Source of the DNA: Rhodopirellula islandica
GTDB lineage: Bacteria; Planctomycetota; Planctomycetia; Pirellulales; Pirellulaceae
Length of the DNA: 64,000 nucleotides
Direction of reading: 5' to 3'
NCBI RefSeq assembly: GCF_001027925.1
Contig: NZ_LECT01000016.1
Coordinates: forward strand, 248,001-312,000
Positions 9,352 to 19,440 of this stretch are shown piece by piece. The notes beneath the pieces were generated by a model. That model did not search any database. It saw only the letters and a list, made by a program, of their open reading frames with translations, and was not told the DNA's origin. How positions within the stretch are numbered: position 1 is the first letter of the stretch; every line of letters begins with the position of its first letter. The translations under genes and the position numbers were made by a program.

Positions 9352-10022
9352 GATTGTGGACTCCATGGTGTATTGGGGGGGGACGCGACGGTGTCGGCGC
9401 TGGGTTGGTCGTTGGCATTTCCGAACTGCAATGTTCGTTGCACGTACTTGGCCAACAAGTCGGTTTCCAGATTGATTCGGTCCCCGACTTGGCGACCTCC
9501 CAAGGTGGTCACATCCAACGTGTGAGGGATCAGGGCGACCGTGAAGTGGTCTTCTCCCACATCGACGACTGTCAAACTGATCCCGTCGATCGCGATGCTG
9601 CCTTTCGAAACAATCTGTTGCGAGTAAGGAGGTGGGACGGAGAACTTCAGATTGGCCCACGGTGGGTCGTCGACTCGTTCGATCAATTGGCCGACGCAGT
9701 CGATGTGGCCGGTGACGTAGTGGCCGCCCATGCGATCACCCACGGCCAGCGACCGTTCCAGGTTGACTGTGGACCCGGCCGTTAGCTCGCCCAGGTTGGT
9801 TCGATGAAGGGTTTCTTCACCGGCTTCGAAAGCCAAGTCGTTGCCGTCGATCTCGATGACGGTCAGGCAGCAGCCGTTGATCGCGATGCTGTCGCCCAGC
9901 TTCACATCCTGAGCCGGATCTTCGTCCCGGAAGGAGGGGGCGGCGATCACCAGGCGTCTGCCGGGTGGTTGTTCCACGACGGCAGAAAGTTGACCCACGG
10001 ATTCGACAAGACCGGTGAACAT
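9348..10022 (-). CDS. ribE: Riboflavin synthase, alpha chain
   Basis: Riboflavin synthase dismutates two 6,7-dimethyl-8-ribityllumazine molecules to riboflavin. The 224-residue protein begins with the diagnostic [12 protein letters not shown] and has two lumazine-binding repeats: the first contains [13 protein letters not shown], the second [28 protein letters not shown] opens the second half. The length is slightly above the usual 200-215 because of a Ser/Pro-rich C-terminal tail that overlaps the start of rsmA. The other riboflavin gene in the window, ribBA, is 40 kb away, so this pathway is not one operon here. Confidence 0.95.
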   Translation of the reverse strand: MFTGLVESVGQLSAVVEQPPGRRLVIAAPSFRDEDPAQDVKLGDSIAINGCCLTVIEIDGNDLAFEAGEETLHRTNLGELTAGSTVNLERSLAVGDRMGGHYVTGHIDCVGQLIERVDDPPWANLKFSVPPPYSQQIVSKGSIAIDGISLTVVDVGEDHFTVALIPHTLDVTTLGGRQVGDRINLETDLLAKYVQRTLQFGNANDQPSADTVASPPNTPWSPQS

Positions 10023-11514
<1,492 letters not shown>

Positions 11515-11544
11515 TCGCCGAATTCACGATGGACTGATTCAGCG

Positions 11545-11573
11545 AGCGGAGCCCCAGTGGCTCCGCTTTTTTT
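11545..11573 (+). terminator. Intrinsic terminator of enolase gene
   Basis: AGCGGAGCC at 11545-11553 and GGCTCCGCT at 11559-11567 pair perfectly around the loop CCAGT. A run of seven T follows. It lies 30 bases after the enolase stop codon. Confidence 0.95.
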
Positions 11574-11618
11574 GTGGGTGCATCCGAAACTGGCCAGTTT
11601 CGTGTTGGGTGACCGTAG

Positions 11619-11741
11619 TGGTCTGTCAGGACTTGTTTTTAGGGTAGTGGACGAGGCCACGAGTCCTGAACTGGCGTGAAATCCAAGGACTCGTGGCCTC
11701 GTCCACTACGATCAACCCTAACTTTTAGCTGTGACAGACCA
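11619..11741. repeat. Nested inverted-repeat element with perfect 24-bp inner arms
   Basis: Outer arms TGGTCTGTCA (11619-11628) and TGACAGACCA (11732-11741) enclose a perfect 24-base inverted repeat: arm 11644-11667 begins GTAGTGGACGAGGCCACGAG, and its complement is at 11686-11709. The inner element is the same family as the cluster at 193-314. It lies in the gap between eno and a convergent small gene and has no coding potential. The layout looks like one mobile-type inverted repeat inserted into another. Confidence 0.8.
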
Positions 11742-11794
11742 GTAGGCTGGGATTCGAAGTCCGGCGAAACCAACGGCTTTGGTCGTTTGCTTCT

Positions 11795-12061
11795 CTACTC
11801 CCCTTCGCCGATTCCCGCCAATCCGATCGCTTCGTCGACGATCAGTGTCGGGATACCGCCGCGGATTGGGTACAGCCGATCGGATTGAGAATTGATCAAC
11901 CCGCCTTCAATGGGATCCGTCACGCGTTCGTCCAATTGATCACGCGCGGCGCCTTCGGCAATCGCTTGATTGACCCTCTGGATGAGGGGCTCGTCGGCCA
12001 AGAGGAGCTGACCGCCGTCTGCTGGACAGCGCAGAATAGGCAAGATATCCGGTGTGATCAT
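11795..12061 (-). CDS. Trm112-like/UPF0434-type small protein
   Basis: The 88-residue protein starts MITPDILPILRCPADGGQL and contains LINSQSDRLYPIRGGIPTL, the two conserved segments of the Trm112p-like/UPF0434 family. In that family the first segment usually carries CPxC. Here only one cysteine is present (CPADGG), so the zinc site is incomplete. Homologues act as small activator partners of methyltransferases in eukaryotes and archaea; the bacterial role is poorly defined. It is divergent from the next gene and convergent with enolase. Confidence 0.75.
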   Translation of the reverse strand: MITPDILPILRCPADGGQLLLADEPLIQRVNQAIAEGAARDQLDERVTDPIEGGLINSQSDRLYPIRGGIPTLIVDEAIGLAGIGEGE

Positions 12062-12192
12062 GGAGGCTTCTCAGGGATTCAAAAGTTTGACTTCAACGGC
12101 GGTGAGCGTCCCACCGAATTCTAACCACGGCAAACTACTTTTCTTGGGGCGGCCTTGCCATGCCCGATCCCACCTGCAGACGAAGGATTGTC

Positions 12193-12954
12193 ATGCGGAA
12201 ATCCAATCGGACGAACCAGATCATTGTTGGCGTGTTGGTTGCGGGGGCATCGCTGTCCCTGGCGACAGAGGTCTCCGCTCAGGACGGCGGCGAATTGCAC
12301 GCTGACCCAGCGACCGGGATTGTGTACCGGAAGCAAATTCGGCAGGTCCAGCGGCCTGTCAGCGAAGTTCAGATGAAGACTCGCCAGCAAACGGTGTACA
12401 CGCCCAAAGCTGTCACCGAGACCAAACCGGTCGCTCGCACCTCTTATGTGCCCGTGACCACGATGATGTTGCGTCCGCATTTGGAAGGCCGTTGGAACCC
12501 GTTTCGCCAGCCCACCGTGGCCTACCGGCACGTGCCAGAAACCCGCTGGGAAGCTCGTTCGGAAGTCTTCCACCAGACGGAAACTCGGGTGAAGTGGGAA
12601 CCGGAGACCAAGCTGGTTCAAATTCCGGAGCGAACGCTGCGGATGCAGAACGATCAAGTCGTCCAGTACGAGCCCGTCGGTCAGTTGGCAACGCAAGCCC
12701 AGTCGTTGGCGGCCAACTCCAACATCCGTCCTGAGATCGCATCGCGTCTGCGTCCGATCGACGCCAACGCACCGATCCAGCCGATCACGACCGGGGCCGA
12801 TCAAGCCGCCACCGCTTCGCTGGCAACCCGAGAGCGACCACGCTCTTCTCTGCAATCAGGCATGCGAGCCACCGAACTCGCTCCCGCCAACCCAACGATC
12901 TACGGCCCACCCACCGCCGTCGCCGGCCTCCCCGTCATCAGCCTCTGGCGGTGA
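12193..12954 (+). CDS. Secreted protein of unknown function
   Basis: The start at 12193 has AAGGA upstream and gives a clear signal peptide (IIVGVLVAGASLSLATEVSAQ). The mature protein of about 225 residues is rich in Val, Thr, Arg and Pro and has loosely repeated blocks such as YTPKAVTETKPVARTSYVPV and RHVPETRWEARSEVFHQT. No catalytic motif or known fold was recognised. It may be a structural or cell-envelope protein. It stands alone between the divergent Trm112-like gene and a repeat-rich gap. Confidence 0.6.
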   Translation: MRKSNRTNQIIVGVLVAGASLSLATEVSAQDGGELHADPATGIVYRKQIRQVQRPVSEVQMKTRQQTVYTPKAVTETKPVARTSYVPVTTMMLRPHLEGRWNPFRQPTVAYRHVPETRWEARSEVFHQTETRVKWEPETKLVQIPERTLRMQNDQVVQYEPVGQLATQAQSLAANSNIRPEIASRLRPIDANAPIQPITTGADQAATASLATRERPRSSLQSGMRATELAPANPTIYGPPTAVAGLPVISLWR

Positions 12955-12978
12955 TGTGAGTCTGTGAACTGATGCCTA

Positions 12979-13359
12979 CTAAGCAGGTTGGCAGGAATGA
13001 TCAGGCGTAACCATGTGAGCCGTTTGGGCGTTCGCCTGGACTGCGAAACGTTTGCGAACGACGCTCTGATAGCGAATGCCATTTTTCTTCCGGCTTTTGT
13101 CCGTCGTCATCCCGGTAGAGATATCAGAGGGTAGCCGGGGGTTGCTGTGTGGCGACGTGGGGTTTCCATGTCCGTCGGTGGCGCTATCGCTTACCGACGG
13201 CTACCCTCTGACATCCCTACCGGGATGAAAACTTGCGCAATCACAGTGCGTCAGAACACCAAACCTTTTGCTGACCAGCGTTCGCCTGGGTTGCACGTAG
13301 GAGCAACGACGCTTCCCGAAACAGTTCCAATGCCGAAAGACTCCTGCCGACCTGCTTAG
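12979..13359. mobile_element. MITE-like element with CTAAGCAGG terminal repeats
   Basis: The left end CTAAGCAGGTTGGCAGGA (12979-12996) and right end TCCTGCCGACCTGCTTAG (13342-13359) are inverted repeats with one mismatch over 18 bases. The interior holds the conserved segment CATGTGAGCCGTTTGGGCG. Shorter copies lie at 43973-44101 and 46167-46291. No transposase is encoded. A second inverted-repeat element sits inside this copy, and its length suggests two fused half-copies. Confidence 0.8.
13108..13227. repeat. 120-bp inverted-repeat element nested in the MITE-like element
   Basis: The arm at 13108-13137 (starting CATCCCGGTAGAGATATCAG) and the arm at 13198-13227 (ending CCCTACCGGGATG) are inverted repeats with two mismatches over 30 bases. 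The interior contains GTCCGTCGGTGGCGCTATCG. It is non-coding and lies within the outer element at 12979-13359, so it inserted later or moved with it. Confidence 0.8.
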
Positions 13360-13448
13360 AGATTTATCAAAATGGCCGAGGGAAGCGTTTGGCTCGATCG
13401 TTCGAACGAATTTGGTGCACAGACAACGACTGAGACACTTGTAGTAAA

Positions 13449-14147
13449 CTATCGCAAAGAGTGGTTGCGACTGATGGTCCGTCCGCGACGACGGACCAGT
13501 GTTATGAACGTGCTGCCAATCGCCAGTAACGCGAAACTCGATGGCTCGGGAACAGCTGAAGCGGTAGTCGTGAACTGTGCCGTGATATCGTCGAGTTGAA
13601 AAGATCTGGTCGTCGAATCAGTGATGGCAGTCAGAGTAAAACTTGGTAGCGGGGATCCCGGATCCAGTTGCGTCAAATCTAAAACGTCAGACGCGCCAAA
13701 ACCTGTTTGATCGGGTACGACCAAGCCTCCAGGTGTAAAATTTGCCTCTTCGTATGTCGATGAGTCTGCATCCACACGAGTGTCTGTAAAGAAATTGAAA
13801 TCAAGAAGGGTGAATCCATCGAAAATTGCGGTCCCACCGACTTCATCGCTAATCGACATTGCAAAAGTCAGAGCCTCGCCATCGCTGAGGGTAGTTCCAT
13901 TGACGCCTAAACCATTGGAACTGTTCTGAACATATGAACCATTACCTGTGACAGTAATGGTTGCATCGAAAGATACGCCATCTGAGCCAAATAGCGTTCG
14001 AGAGTAAGTTAGCGAATTCACCGAAGTATCGTCTAAGTCGACGACTGTATCATCGAGCTCAAATAGGTCTGTTACTACACCGGCATTTCCCTTCTGCGTG
14101 AAAGTCGCGAAAACGGCCAGGATTGCTAAGAGAGGCAGGAATTGCAT
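13449..14147 (-). CDS. PEP-CTERM sorting-domain protein
   Basis: The ATG at 14147 has GGAG seven bases upstream and starts a signal peptide (MQFLPLLAILAVFATFTQKG); the longer frame adds an implausible leader. The 232-residue product is Thr/Ser/Asp-rich and beta-like. It ends with AVPEPSSFALLAIGSTFITL followed by VRRRGR, which is the PEP-CTERM arrangement of V-P-E-P, hydrophobic helix and basic tail recognised by exosortase. It is therefore probably exported, processed and linked to the envelope or extracellular matrix. Base composition is lower in GC than in its neighbours, hinting at separate origin. The cargo function is unknown. Confidence 0.85.
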   Translation of the reverse strand: MQFLPLLAILAVFATFTQKGNAGVVTDLFELDDTVVDLDDTSVNSLTYSRTLFGSDGVSFDATITVTGNGSYVQNSSNGLGVNGTTLSDGEALTFAMSISDEVGGTAIFDGFTLLDFNFFTDTRVDADSSTYEEANFTPGGLVVPDQTGFGASDVLDLTQLDPGSPLPSFTLTAITDSTTRSFQLDDITAQFTTTASAVPEPSSFALLAIGSTFITLVRRRGRTISRNHSLR

Positions 14148-14177
14148 TGAGCTGCTCCGAGTGAAATGGCGCTCGAA

Positions 14178-14461
14178 GCCAGCCACTTTCCGAAGGTTTG
14201 TTGCCATCGCTCCGTAGGCATCCGGGGGAATGCCAAAAGAGGCGAATGCGGCCATCAAGAAAGTTCTCATTTTAAAGTGCCTCAGTCTGCAGGTTCAACA
14301 AGTAAATAGCTTCTTTGCGCACTGTCGGTTGCTTCTGCTCTGGTGGCGAAAAGCAAACAACCTTAGGGTCTCTAGCTTAACATGAAGCTAACACCATGAC
14401 ACGAACACACGCCTATCCTGTGGTGCAGTTCAACTCTTTGAGATGCCAGCCACTTTCCGAA
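14178..14461. repeat. 17-bp direct repeat GCCAGCCACTTTCCGAA and relatives
   Basis: GCCAGCCACTTTCCGAA occurs at 14178-14194 and again at 14445-14461, and a similar GGTGCCAGCCATTTTTTGAG follows near 14480. The 545-base gap up to 14815 otherwise holds no supportable gene. One minus-strand frame at 14372-14704 is not convincing. Confidence 0.55.
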
Positions 14462-14815
14462 AAGCTCTTGGTGCTCGTAAGGTGCCAGCCATTTTTTGAG
14501 TTGGATCGTTGTGAGAAGTTGGCTTGTTTGTGGACGGTTTCCCCTGTTTGGAGGGCCATTCACGGGCGAGAATGGCTGCTTGGAGGCTCCCTGCTCACGA
14601 TTGTGGTTGAGTGAGCGCATCCGAGTCGAACAGTTGTCCCCAACTGTTCCGTCGCCTCCCGCACCACGGTGAAGGCCTGCGATTGTTTCGTCCTGCTCAA
14701 CCAACGCAGGCAGCGGCTTGGACTTCAGCTTGCAAGGTGTCGCGTTCCAGTGCCCTGCGATTCAGCCTCCCTGCCCTTCGATGCTCCGGCGTTTCTCCGA
14801 GTAGCCGCAGCCAAC

Positions 14816-15586
14816 TCAAAACCGTCGTTCTTGGACGGCTTCATGGCCCAGCGGCGAACGGCCGATCAGCAATGCGGCAACCGCCCCGGCGATGAACCCG
14901 CCCGCGTGAGCCCACCAAGCGACTCCTCCCGCTTCGCCCCCGGTGAGCGACCCCAGACTGTTGACGAGCTGGATCACAAACCAGATCCCGAGGAACACAG
15001 GACCGGGCAAGACAAACGTCGGGAACACAAACATCAACGGCAACACCGCCACCACGCGAGCATGCGGGTACAAAAACGCATAAGCTCCCATCACACCCGC
15101 GATCGCACCGCTGGCCCCCAGCGTCGGCACGGGACTGCCTGGGTCACTGAGCAAATGTGCTAGCCCGGCGAACACACCTGTCCCGAGATACAGCAGCACA
15201 TACCCCAAGTGCCCCAAGCGGTCCTCGACATTGTCGCCAAAAATATACAAGAACCACATGTTGCCCAGGAAATGCATCCACCCACCATGCAGGAACATGC
15301 AGGTGATCAACGTCGCCCACACCGGCACCGCTGCCGGACCAATTTCCTGCCGCACCTCCATGACTTCGACACCGCGAGGCGTTTGAACCGCGACACGTTG
15401 CTGCATGACCGGCGTGGTGTCCGGATCCGTGATTCGCAAGGGGACCATCGAGAATCCGCTGATGATCGCTTCGCTTTGGTCCGACGACGCTTGCTGAGCC
15501 AAGAACGCAAACGCGCACAGGGCAATGACCAAGTAATTGACCACCGGCGTGGTCCGGCTGGGGATGTCATCGCGAATCGGAATCAT
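14816..15586 (-). CDS. Rhomboid-family intramembrane serine protease
   Basis: Rhomboids cleave membrane proteins within the bilayer with a Ser-His dyad. The 256-residue protein has about six or seven hydrophobic helices. The catalytic serine is in GASGAIAG (Ser159) and the histidine in WWAHAGG (His227). The oxyanion-region HFLGN (His105, Asn109) is also present. A soluble loop of about 50 residues lies between the first two helices. It sits six bases downstream of the GGQ-domain gene on the same strand, so co-transcription is likely. The substrate is unknown; the PEP-CTERM neighbour is a speculative partner. Confidence 0.92.
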   Translation of the reverse strand: MIPIRDDIPSRTTPVVNYLVIALCAFAFLAQQASSDQSEAIISGFSMVPLRITDPDTTPVMQQRVAVQTPRGVEVMEVRQEIGPAAVPVWATLITCMFLHGGWMHFLGNMWFLYIFGDNVEDRLGHLGYVLLYLGTGVFAGLAHLLSDPGSPVPTLGASGAIAGVMGAYAFLYPHARVVAVLPLMFVFPTFVLPGPVFLGIWFVIQLVNSLGSLTGGEAGGVAWWAHAGGFIAGAVAALLIGRSPLGHEAVQERRF

Positions 15587-15592
15587 AGGGGG

Positions 15593-16240
15593 TCACCGCA
15601 AAGGTGGTCTCGTGTGATGTTGGCGGATCTGATTGACCAAACGAAACGCCGGGGGATGTGATCGAACAAGGTTCACCAGTTTGCTGGTCGATGCCTTCCA
15701 ATGTGGTGCCACCAAACTTGGCTGCCCGCCGGCATACCAAAGATCGTTGAGCACCAAGGTCAACACACCAGGTTTCGCGGCATTCTCGTCATTCAGTTTC
15801 ATGGGTGAACCGCGATAGCGTGCTCGCAAGTCCAACTCCGCTTGGGAGAGTCCGACTTCATTCGGGGCGAGACCGGTTCCCAGAGGCGATTCTGATCGCA
15901 GCGTGATTGCCAGCAGAAACCGCATGCGTGCCAATGCCGTCGATCGATTGCGACCCTGTTGTCGCTGCTCGGTCGCCTCGGCCGTGATCGTGCCAATCTC
16001 GGGGACTCCCGAATCAAACGTCAGGAACGCTCCCGACGCAGTTCGATTTCGATGCTGTCCGCCTGGGCCGCTGCGAGATTGCGTTCGCAACTGGCAGCGT
16101 TTCTCGATCTCTTCGACCGGCCAGAGACATGGGTGCGTGCCCACGGACATCGGGAGCGGCATCCGCTGCTCGGGCGATGGCCACGAAGGCGCTGTCTCCG
16201 AAGGGGGCGTGGAAGGATCCGACACGGTTAGAACAAGCAA
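15593..16240 (-). CDS. Peptide chain release factor-like protein with GGQ motif
   Basis: The 215-residue frame has RSGPGGQHRNRT at about residues 56-67, the class I release-factor GGQ motif that triggers peptidyl-tRNA hydrolysis on the ribosome. It lacks the codon-recognition domain of RF1/RF2, so it resembles stand-alone release-factor-like rescue proteins. The C-terminal part (LVRSHPPAFRLVNQIRQHH) is basic, as in ribosome-binding tails. The start is uncertain: TTG at 16240 lies 24 bases after the upstream gene, while ATG at 16162 would remove a poorly conserved leader. Its position between membrane-transport genes and a rhomboid gene is unusual. Confidence 0.75.
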   Translation of the reverse strand: MLVLTVSDPSTPPSETAPSWPSPEQRMPLPMSVGTHPCLWPVEEIEKRCQLRTQSRSGPGGQHRNRTASGAFLTFDSGVPEIGTITAEATEQRQQGRNRSTALARMRFLLAITLRSESPLGTGLAPNEVGLSQAELDLRARYRGSPMKLNDENAAKPGVLTLVLNDLWYAGGQPSLVAPHWKASTSKLVNLVRSHPPAFRLVNQIRQHHTRPPLR

Positions 16241-16264
16241 TAGGAGGGGATCTGGACAGAGAGT

Positions 16265-18394
16265 TCAGATGCCCATCAACCGTTCGATCGAGTGCTTGGC
16301 ATCTTTCCACAACGGTTTCGATGGCAATCGAAGCACCGCTTGGCAACTGGCTCCGTCCCAGCGTAGCAACCCGTCGAGTTCCCGATCAGTGGTCGCGGTT
16401 TGTCCTGCGAATGAAGGATCCTGCGGGCGAACCATGCTCTCAATCGAAAGATCACACACCGCCTCGTAGGCCAGTTCCTCCTCCGGTTTTGTCGCAGCGA
16501 CTTGTTCGCCGACCAACTCCATGGGTGAGACACCGCGCACGTGGGTCCTGATCTTTCGGCCTGGCATCGAGGGCAGCGTCACACTCACCGGCACGCCCTC
16601 GGCGATCCGATTGCGGTCCGAGGCGTTGATGTTCACGACCACTTCCAACCGAGGATCGGACGCGATTCGGCACCAGGCAACGCGATCTTCTGTGGTCTCA
16701 CCCACCGTTGGTCGCAGAGTGAACGGATCCTCCATTCGCCAATCGCGATGATTCTTCGGAGTCGTTGGTGCTGCCGATGCCGGCAGCACCAACCCCGCTT
16801 GTGGGCTGACCAAACGCAGAGAGTCGATTCGTTTTTGCAGAAGGGATTGATTCGAAGCCAACGAATCCGACGCAGCCTCCAACGCTTGCCAATCTCTTGC
16901 CGACGTGCCCGTCCGCAACGAAGCCAAGCGTGTCGCATGCACTCTTTCGCGAATGACGGATTGCTTGCCCCGATTTTCTTCGAACTTCATTTGCAATGTG
17001 GGATCAGCGATCTCGGCCAGTTTCTGACCTGCGATCACGCGGTCGCCCACGCGAACGTCGACGGCTTCGATGACGCCGCCTCGAGGCAAGTAAACCAATG
17101 CCGCATCCCGAACGCGAATGACTCCTGGGACGTGACGGTATCTAGGAACGGGAACGATCAGAATCAGGATGGCCGCGAGACAAACACAGGCTGCCAACCC
17201 AACGCGTCGTCCACCGGGGACTCCCATCCACGCACCGCTTCCTCGAATCATGCGAACAAGGTTTCGCATGCCGGTGAAGGCGAAACGCATCACGGCAAGA
17301 ACGACAACAACCATGGCGATTCGCCACAATCCCCATCCAGCGGCCCACTGCAAAACAAACGTGGCAATCGCAATGCTGATGGAGATCCGGTACAGCTTGG
17401 AGGCCAAGTGGTAGACCGCCATCGACCAAACTCGTTTGCCAAAACGATGCCAACGGGAAAGTGGTGAAACGAGAAACAATCGCAGGCCGCGTCGTGCTTC
17501 CTCTCGCAAGTTCGCTGTGTCGAGCAGATCACTCAGAATGAAATACCCGTCGTACCGCATCAGTGGATTGGCGTTGAACAAAACGGTGCTGATTCCACAA
17601 ACCAGGACCACATTCATCGCCGTCATTCGCACTTCATGCGACGGAGCCAACCACCAAACCCACAGCGCCCCCATGGCGATGATCCACTCCACCCAAATCC
17701 CTGCGGCCATCACCGCACCGCGTCTGGCGGCGTTGGGTTGTCGCCAAACGTCGGTGACGTCGACGTACGGGCACGGCATGAAGCACAACCACCAAATGCC
17801 AACCACACCGCAGCGAGATCCAAAGCGTCGGCAGAGGACCGCGTGCCCGAGTTCATGAGCGGTCTTGGTCAGTACAAACGTGGCCGCGATGGTCAGTGGT
17901 TGCAACGACAGGAGATAGCTTTGCAGGGAAGGCACTGAGCCGGCCCAGTGTTGCCAACGCACCATCCAGAACAGCAACGACACCAATCCGGCGACGCTGA
18001 ACAGGACAACGGCCAACGGTGAGTAGACCAATCCGCTGAGGGGGACCAAACGACGAGCAACGGGATCGATCGACGCCAGCGGAATGCGAAAGGACAGCGG
18101 CGACGGAAGCCATCGCGATCGACTGTTGGGGGCGTCCACGCTGGTTCGCTTGAGCCATCCCGCCGCTTTGGCTTGCGGCCAAAACGTCGCATCCGGGGGC
18201 GCCGTAGCACCAGGGGCATCCGAGGCGGAGCCTTGAAGCGATTGCCAAATGCGTTTGGTCGTGCGAGCGAAGCGTCCGCCGATTTCATCGACAATCACCA
18301 GCCCGCGGCCATCTGGCAATGGCAACGCGTGCAAGTCCTGACGCAGGGCCGATGCTTCTCGGCGGGAGTTCACGGCAGGGCCCAAACCGCTCAT
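16265..18394 (-). CDS. M50 site-2-protease-like membrane protein fused to HlyD-type adaptor
   Basis: The ATG at 18394 overlaps the stop of the upstream HlyD gene by ATGA. The 709-residue product begins with a short PqqD-like region (GLVIVDEIGGRFARTTKRIW), followed by several membrane helices holding HELGH (residues 180-184) and NPLMRYDGYF (276-285). These are the zinc-binding motifs of M50 peptidases. After more helices comes a periplasmic part with GVIEAVDVRVGDRVIAGQKL, the lipoyl-like hairpin half of membrane fusion proteins, and a beta-barrel-like region. Such fusions occur next to export systems; whether this one cleaves a substrate or serves as a transport scaffold is unknown. Confidence 0.85.
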   Translation of the reverse strand: MSGLGPAVNSRREASALRQDLHALPLPDGRGLVIVDEIGGRFARTTKRIWQSLQGSASDAPGATAPPDATFWPQAKAAGWLKRTSVDAPNSRSRWLPSPLSFRIPLASIDPVARRLVPLSGLVYSPLAVVLFSVAGLVSLLFWMVRWQHWAGSVPSLQSYLLSLQPLTIAATFVLTKTAHELGHAVLCRRFGSRCGVVGIWWLCFMPCPYVDVTDVWRQPNAARRGAVMAAGIWVEWIIAMGALWVWWLAPSHEVRMTAMNVVLVCGISTVLFNANPLMRYDGYFILSDLLDTANLREEARRGLRLFLVSPLSRWHRFGKRVWSMAVYHLASKLYRISISIAIATFVLQWAAGWGLWRIAMVVVVLAVMRFAFTGMRNLVRMIRGSGAWMGVPGGRRVGLAACVCLAAILILIVPVPRYRHVPGVIRVRDAALVYLPRGGVIEAVDVRVGDRVIAGQKLAEIADPTLQMKFEENRGKQSVIRERVHATRLASLRTGTSARDWQALEAASDSLASNQSLLQKRIDSLRLVSPQAGLVLPASAAPTTPKNHRDWRMEDPFTLRPTVGETTEDRVAWCRIASDPRLEVVVNINASDRNRIAEGVPVSVTLPSMPGRKIRTHVRGVSPMELVGEQVAATKPEEELAYEAVCDLSIESMVRPQDPSFAGQTATTDRELDGLLRWDGASCQAVLRLPSKPLWKDAKHSIERLMGI

Positions 18395-19440
18395 CGCCGC
18401 AGATTTCCACGAAGGGAATCGGAGTCGTCGCGGTCCATTCGCCACGCCATTTCGTCTCGTGAACGATAGATGCGAAGCGTCACCTGGGCACCTGGCAACA
18501 ATTGCCAATGCTGGTCGACGCTGTGCCCTGAACCAGGAACGATGGCGGTCCGCGGCGGCACCGAACCATCATGGGTTTGCCGGCGGTTCTGAACTTCGGC
18601 GTGCAAGCGGAAACGATTGCCGGGCAAGCGAGTTGGATCCACCGATGTGATTTTGCCCGCCAACATTTTCGCAGTCCCATCGGCTTCGTTTCCCCAATGG
18701 ACGCTGACATCCAAACCAACGCAGGTCGCCGGTGACAGCTCATCAGCGTCCACGAGGGCGTGCAACGTCAACTGTCCTGCGGAAGCAACCGTGACCCAAG
18801 GTTGGCCTTTGGCGATCCATTCACCTGGTTCCCGGTGCACCGCCAGAACGACTCCTTCGATCGGGCTGACACAATCCAGTTGAGCCAACTCTTCATCGAT
18901 CAAGGCCAAGTCCGCGGCAGCCAACTGCGTGTCGATGACGGCTTGGCGGATTTGTTTCTTCGTGCGTGCCACTTCCAAGCGGGCGCGTTCCACCGCCAAC
19001 CGCATCCTCCGCAATTGATTCGAGGAAACCGCGCCGGTGAATTTTTGCTCAGTCGCGTTGCTGGCGTCGAGCTCGGCTTCGGCTTCGGCAAGCGATGTTT
19101 CCGCGAATTGCATTTCGAGATCGTCACTTGTGATCAGCTTGGCTGACTCGTGACGCAGCGATGCAGCTCGACGTCGGATGATCAGTGCCTGCGAGTCCAA
19201 CCTTCCCAGCACGTCCTGGCGGCGGACGAATTGGTTGGGTCGCACGGCAGATTCCGCCACCGCACCGCTCTGCAACGCTGGCACGTCCACCTGTTGGCTG
19301 AAATCGACAACGACATCGCGAACTTCGACCACGTTGGTTCGCACGGGATCGCGATCGACCGGGTCAGCGGCATCGACGGAGGCGGTTGCCCAGCCAAAGG
19401 TGACGATCAAACACACCATTGATTTCATGTGATCTGGCAT
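18391..19440 (-). CDS. HlyD-family membrane fusion (periplasmic adaptor) protein
   Basis: The ATG at 19440 is preceded by GGGGAGGG and overlaps the upstream stop as TGATG. The 349-residue protein has a signal sequence (MVCLIVTFGWATASVDA), a lipoyl-like half (SAVRPNQFVRRQDVLGRLD), a coiled-coil hairpin of about 100 residues rich in Ala, Glu, Arg and Leu (ETSLAEAEAELDAS), a second lipoyl half (GVVLAVHREPGEWIAKGQPW) and a beta-barrel region. This is the periplasmic-adaptor layout of RND or type I export systems. It probably works with the GAF-like/HlyD and M50/HlyD proteins encoded on either side. Confidence 0.88.
   Translation of the reverse strand: MPDHMKSMVCLIVTFGWATASVDAADPVDRDPVRTNVVEVRDVVVDFSQQVDVPALQSGAVAESAVRPNQFVRRQDVLGRLDSQALIIRRRAASLRHESAKLITSDDLEMQFAETSLAEAEAELDASNATEQKFTGAVSSNQLRRMRLAVERARLEVARTKKQIRQAVIDTQLAAADLALIDEELAQLDCVSPIEGVVLAVHREPGEWIAKGQPWVTVASAGQLTLHALVDADELSPATCVGLDVSVHWGNEADGTAKMLAGKITSVDPTRLPGNRFRLHAEVQNRRQTHDGSVPPRTAIVPGSGHSVDQHWQLLPGAQVTLRIYRSRDEMAWRMDRDDSDSLRGNLRR

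Noticed and set aside
14372-14704. Minus-strand frame of 110 codons
   Set aside because: No domain and no ribosome site; it lies across a decayed repeat, and its residues look like random translation.
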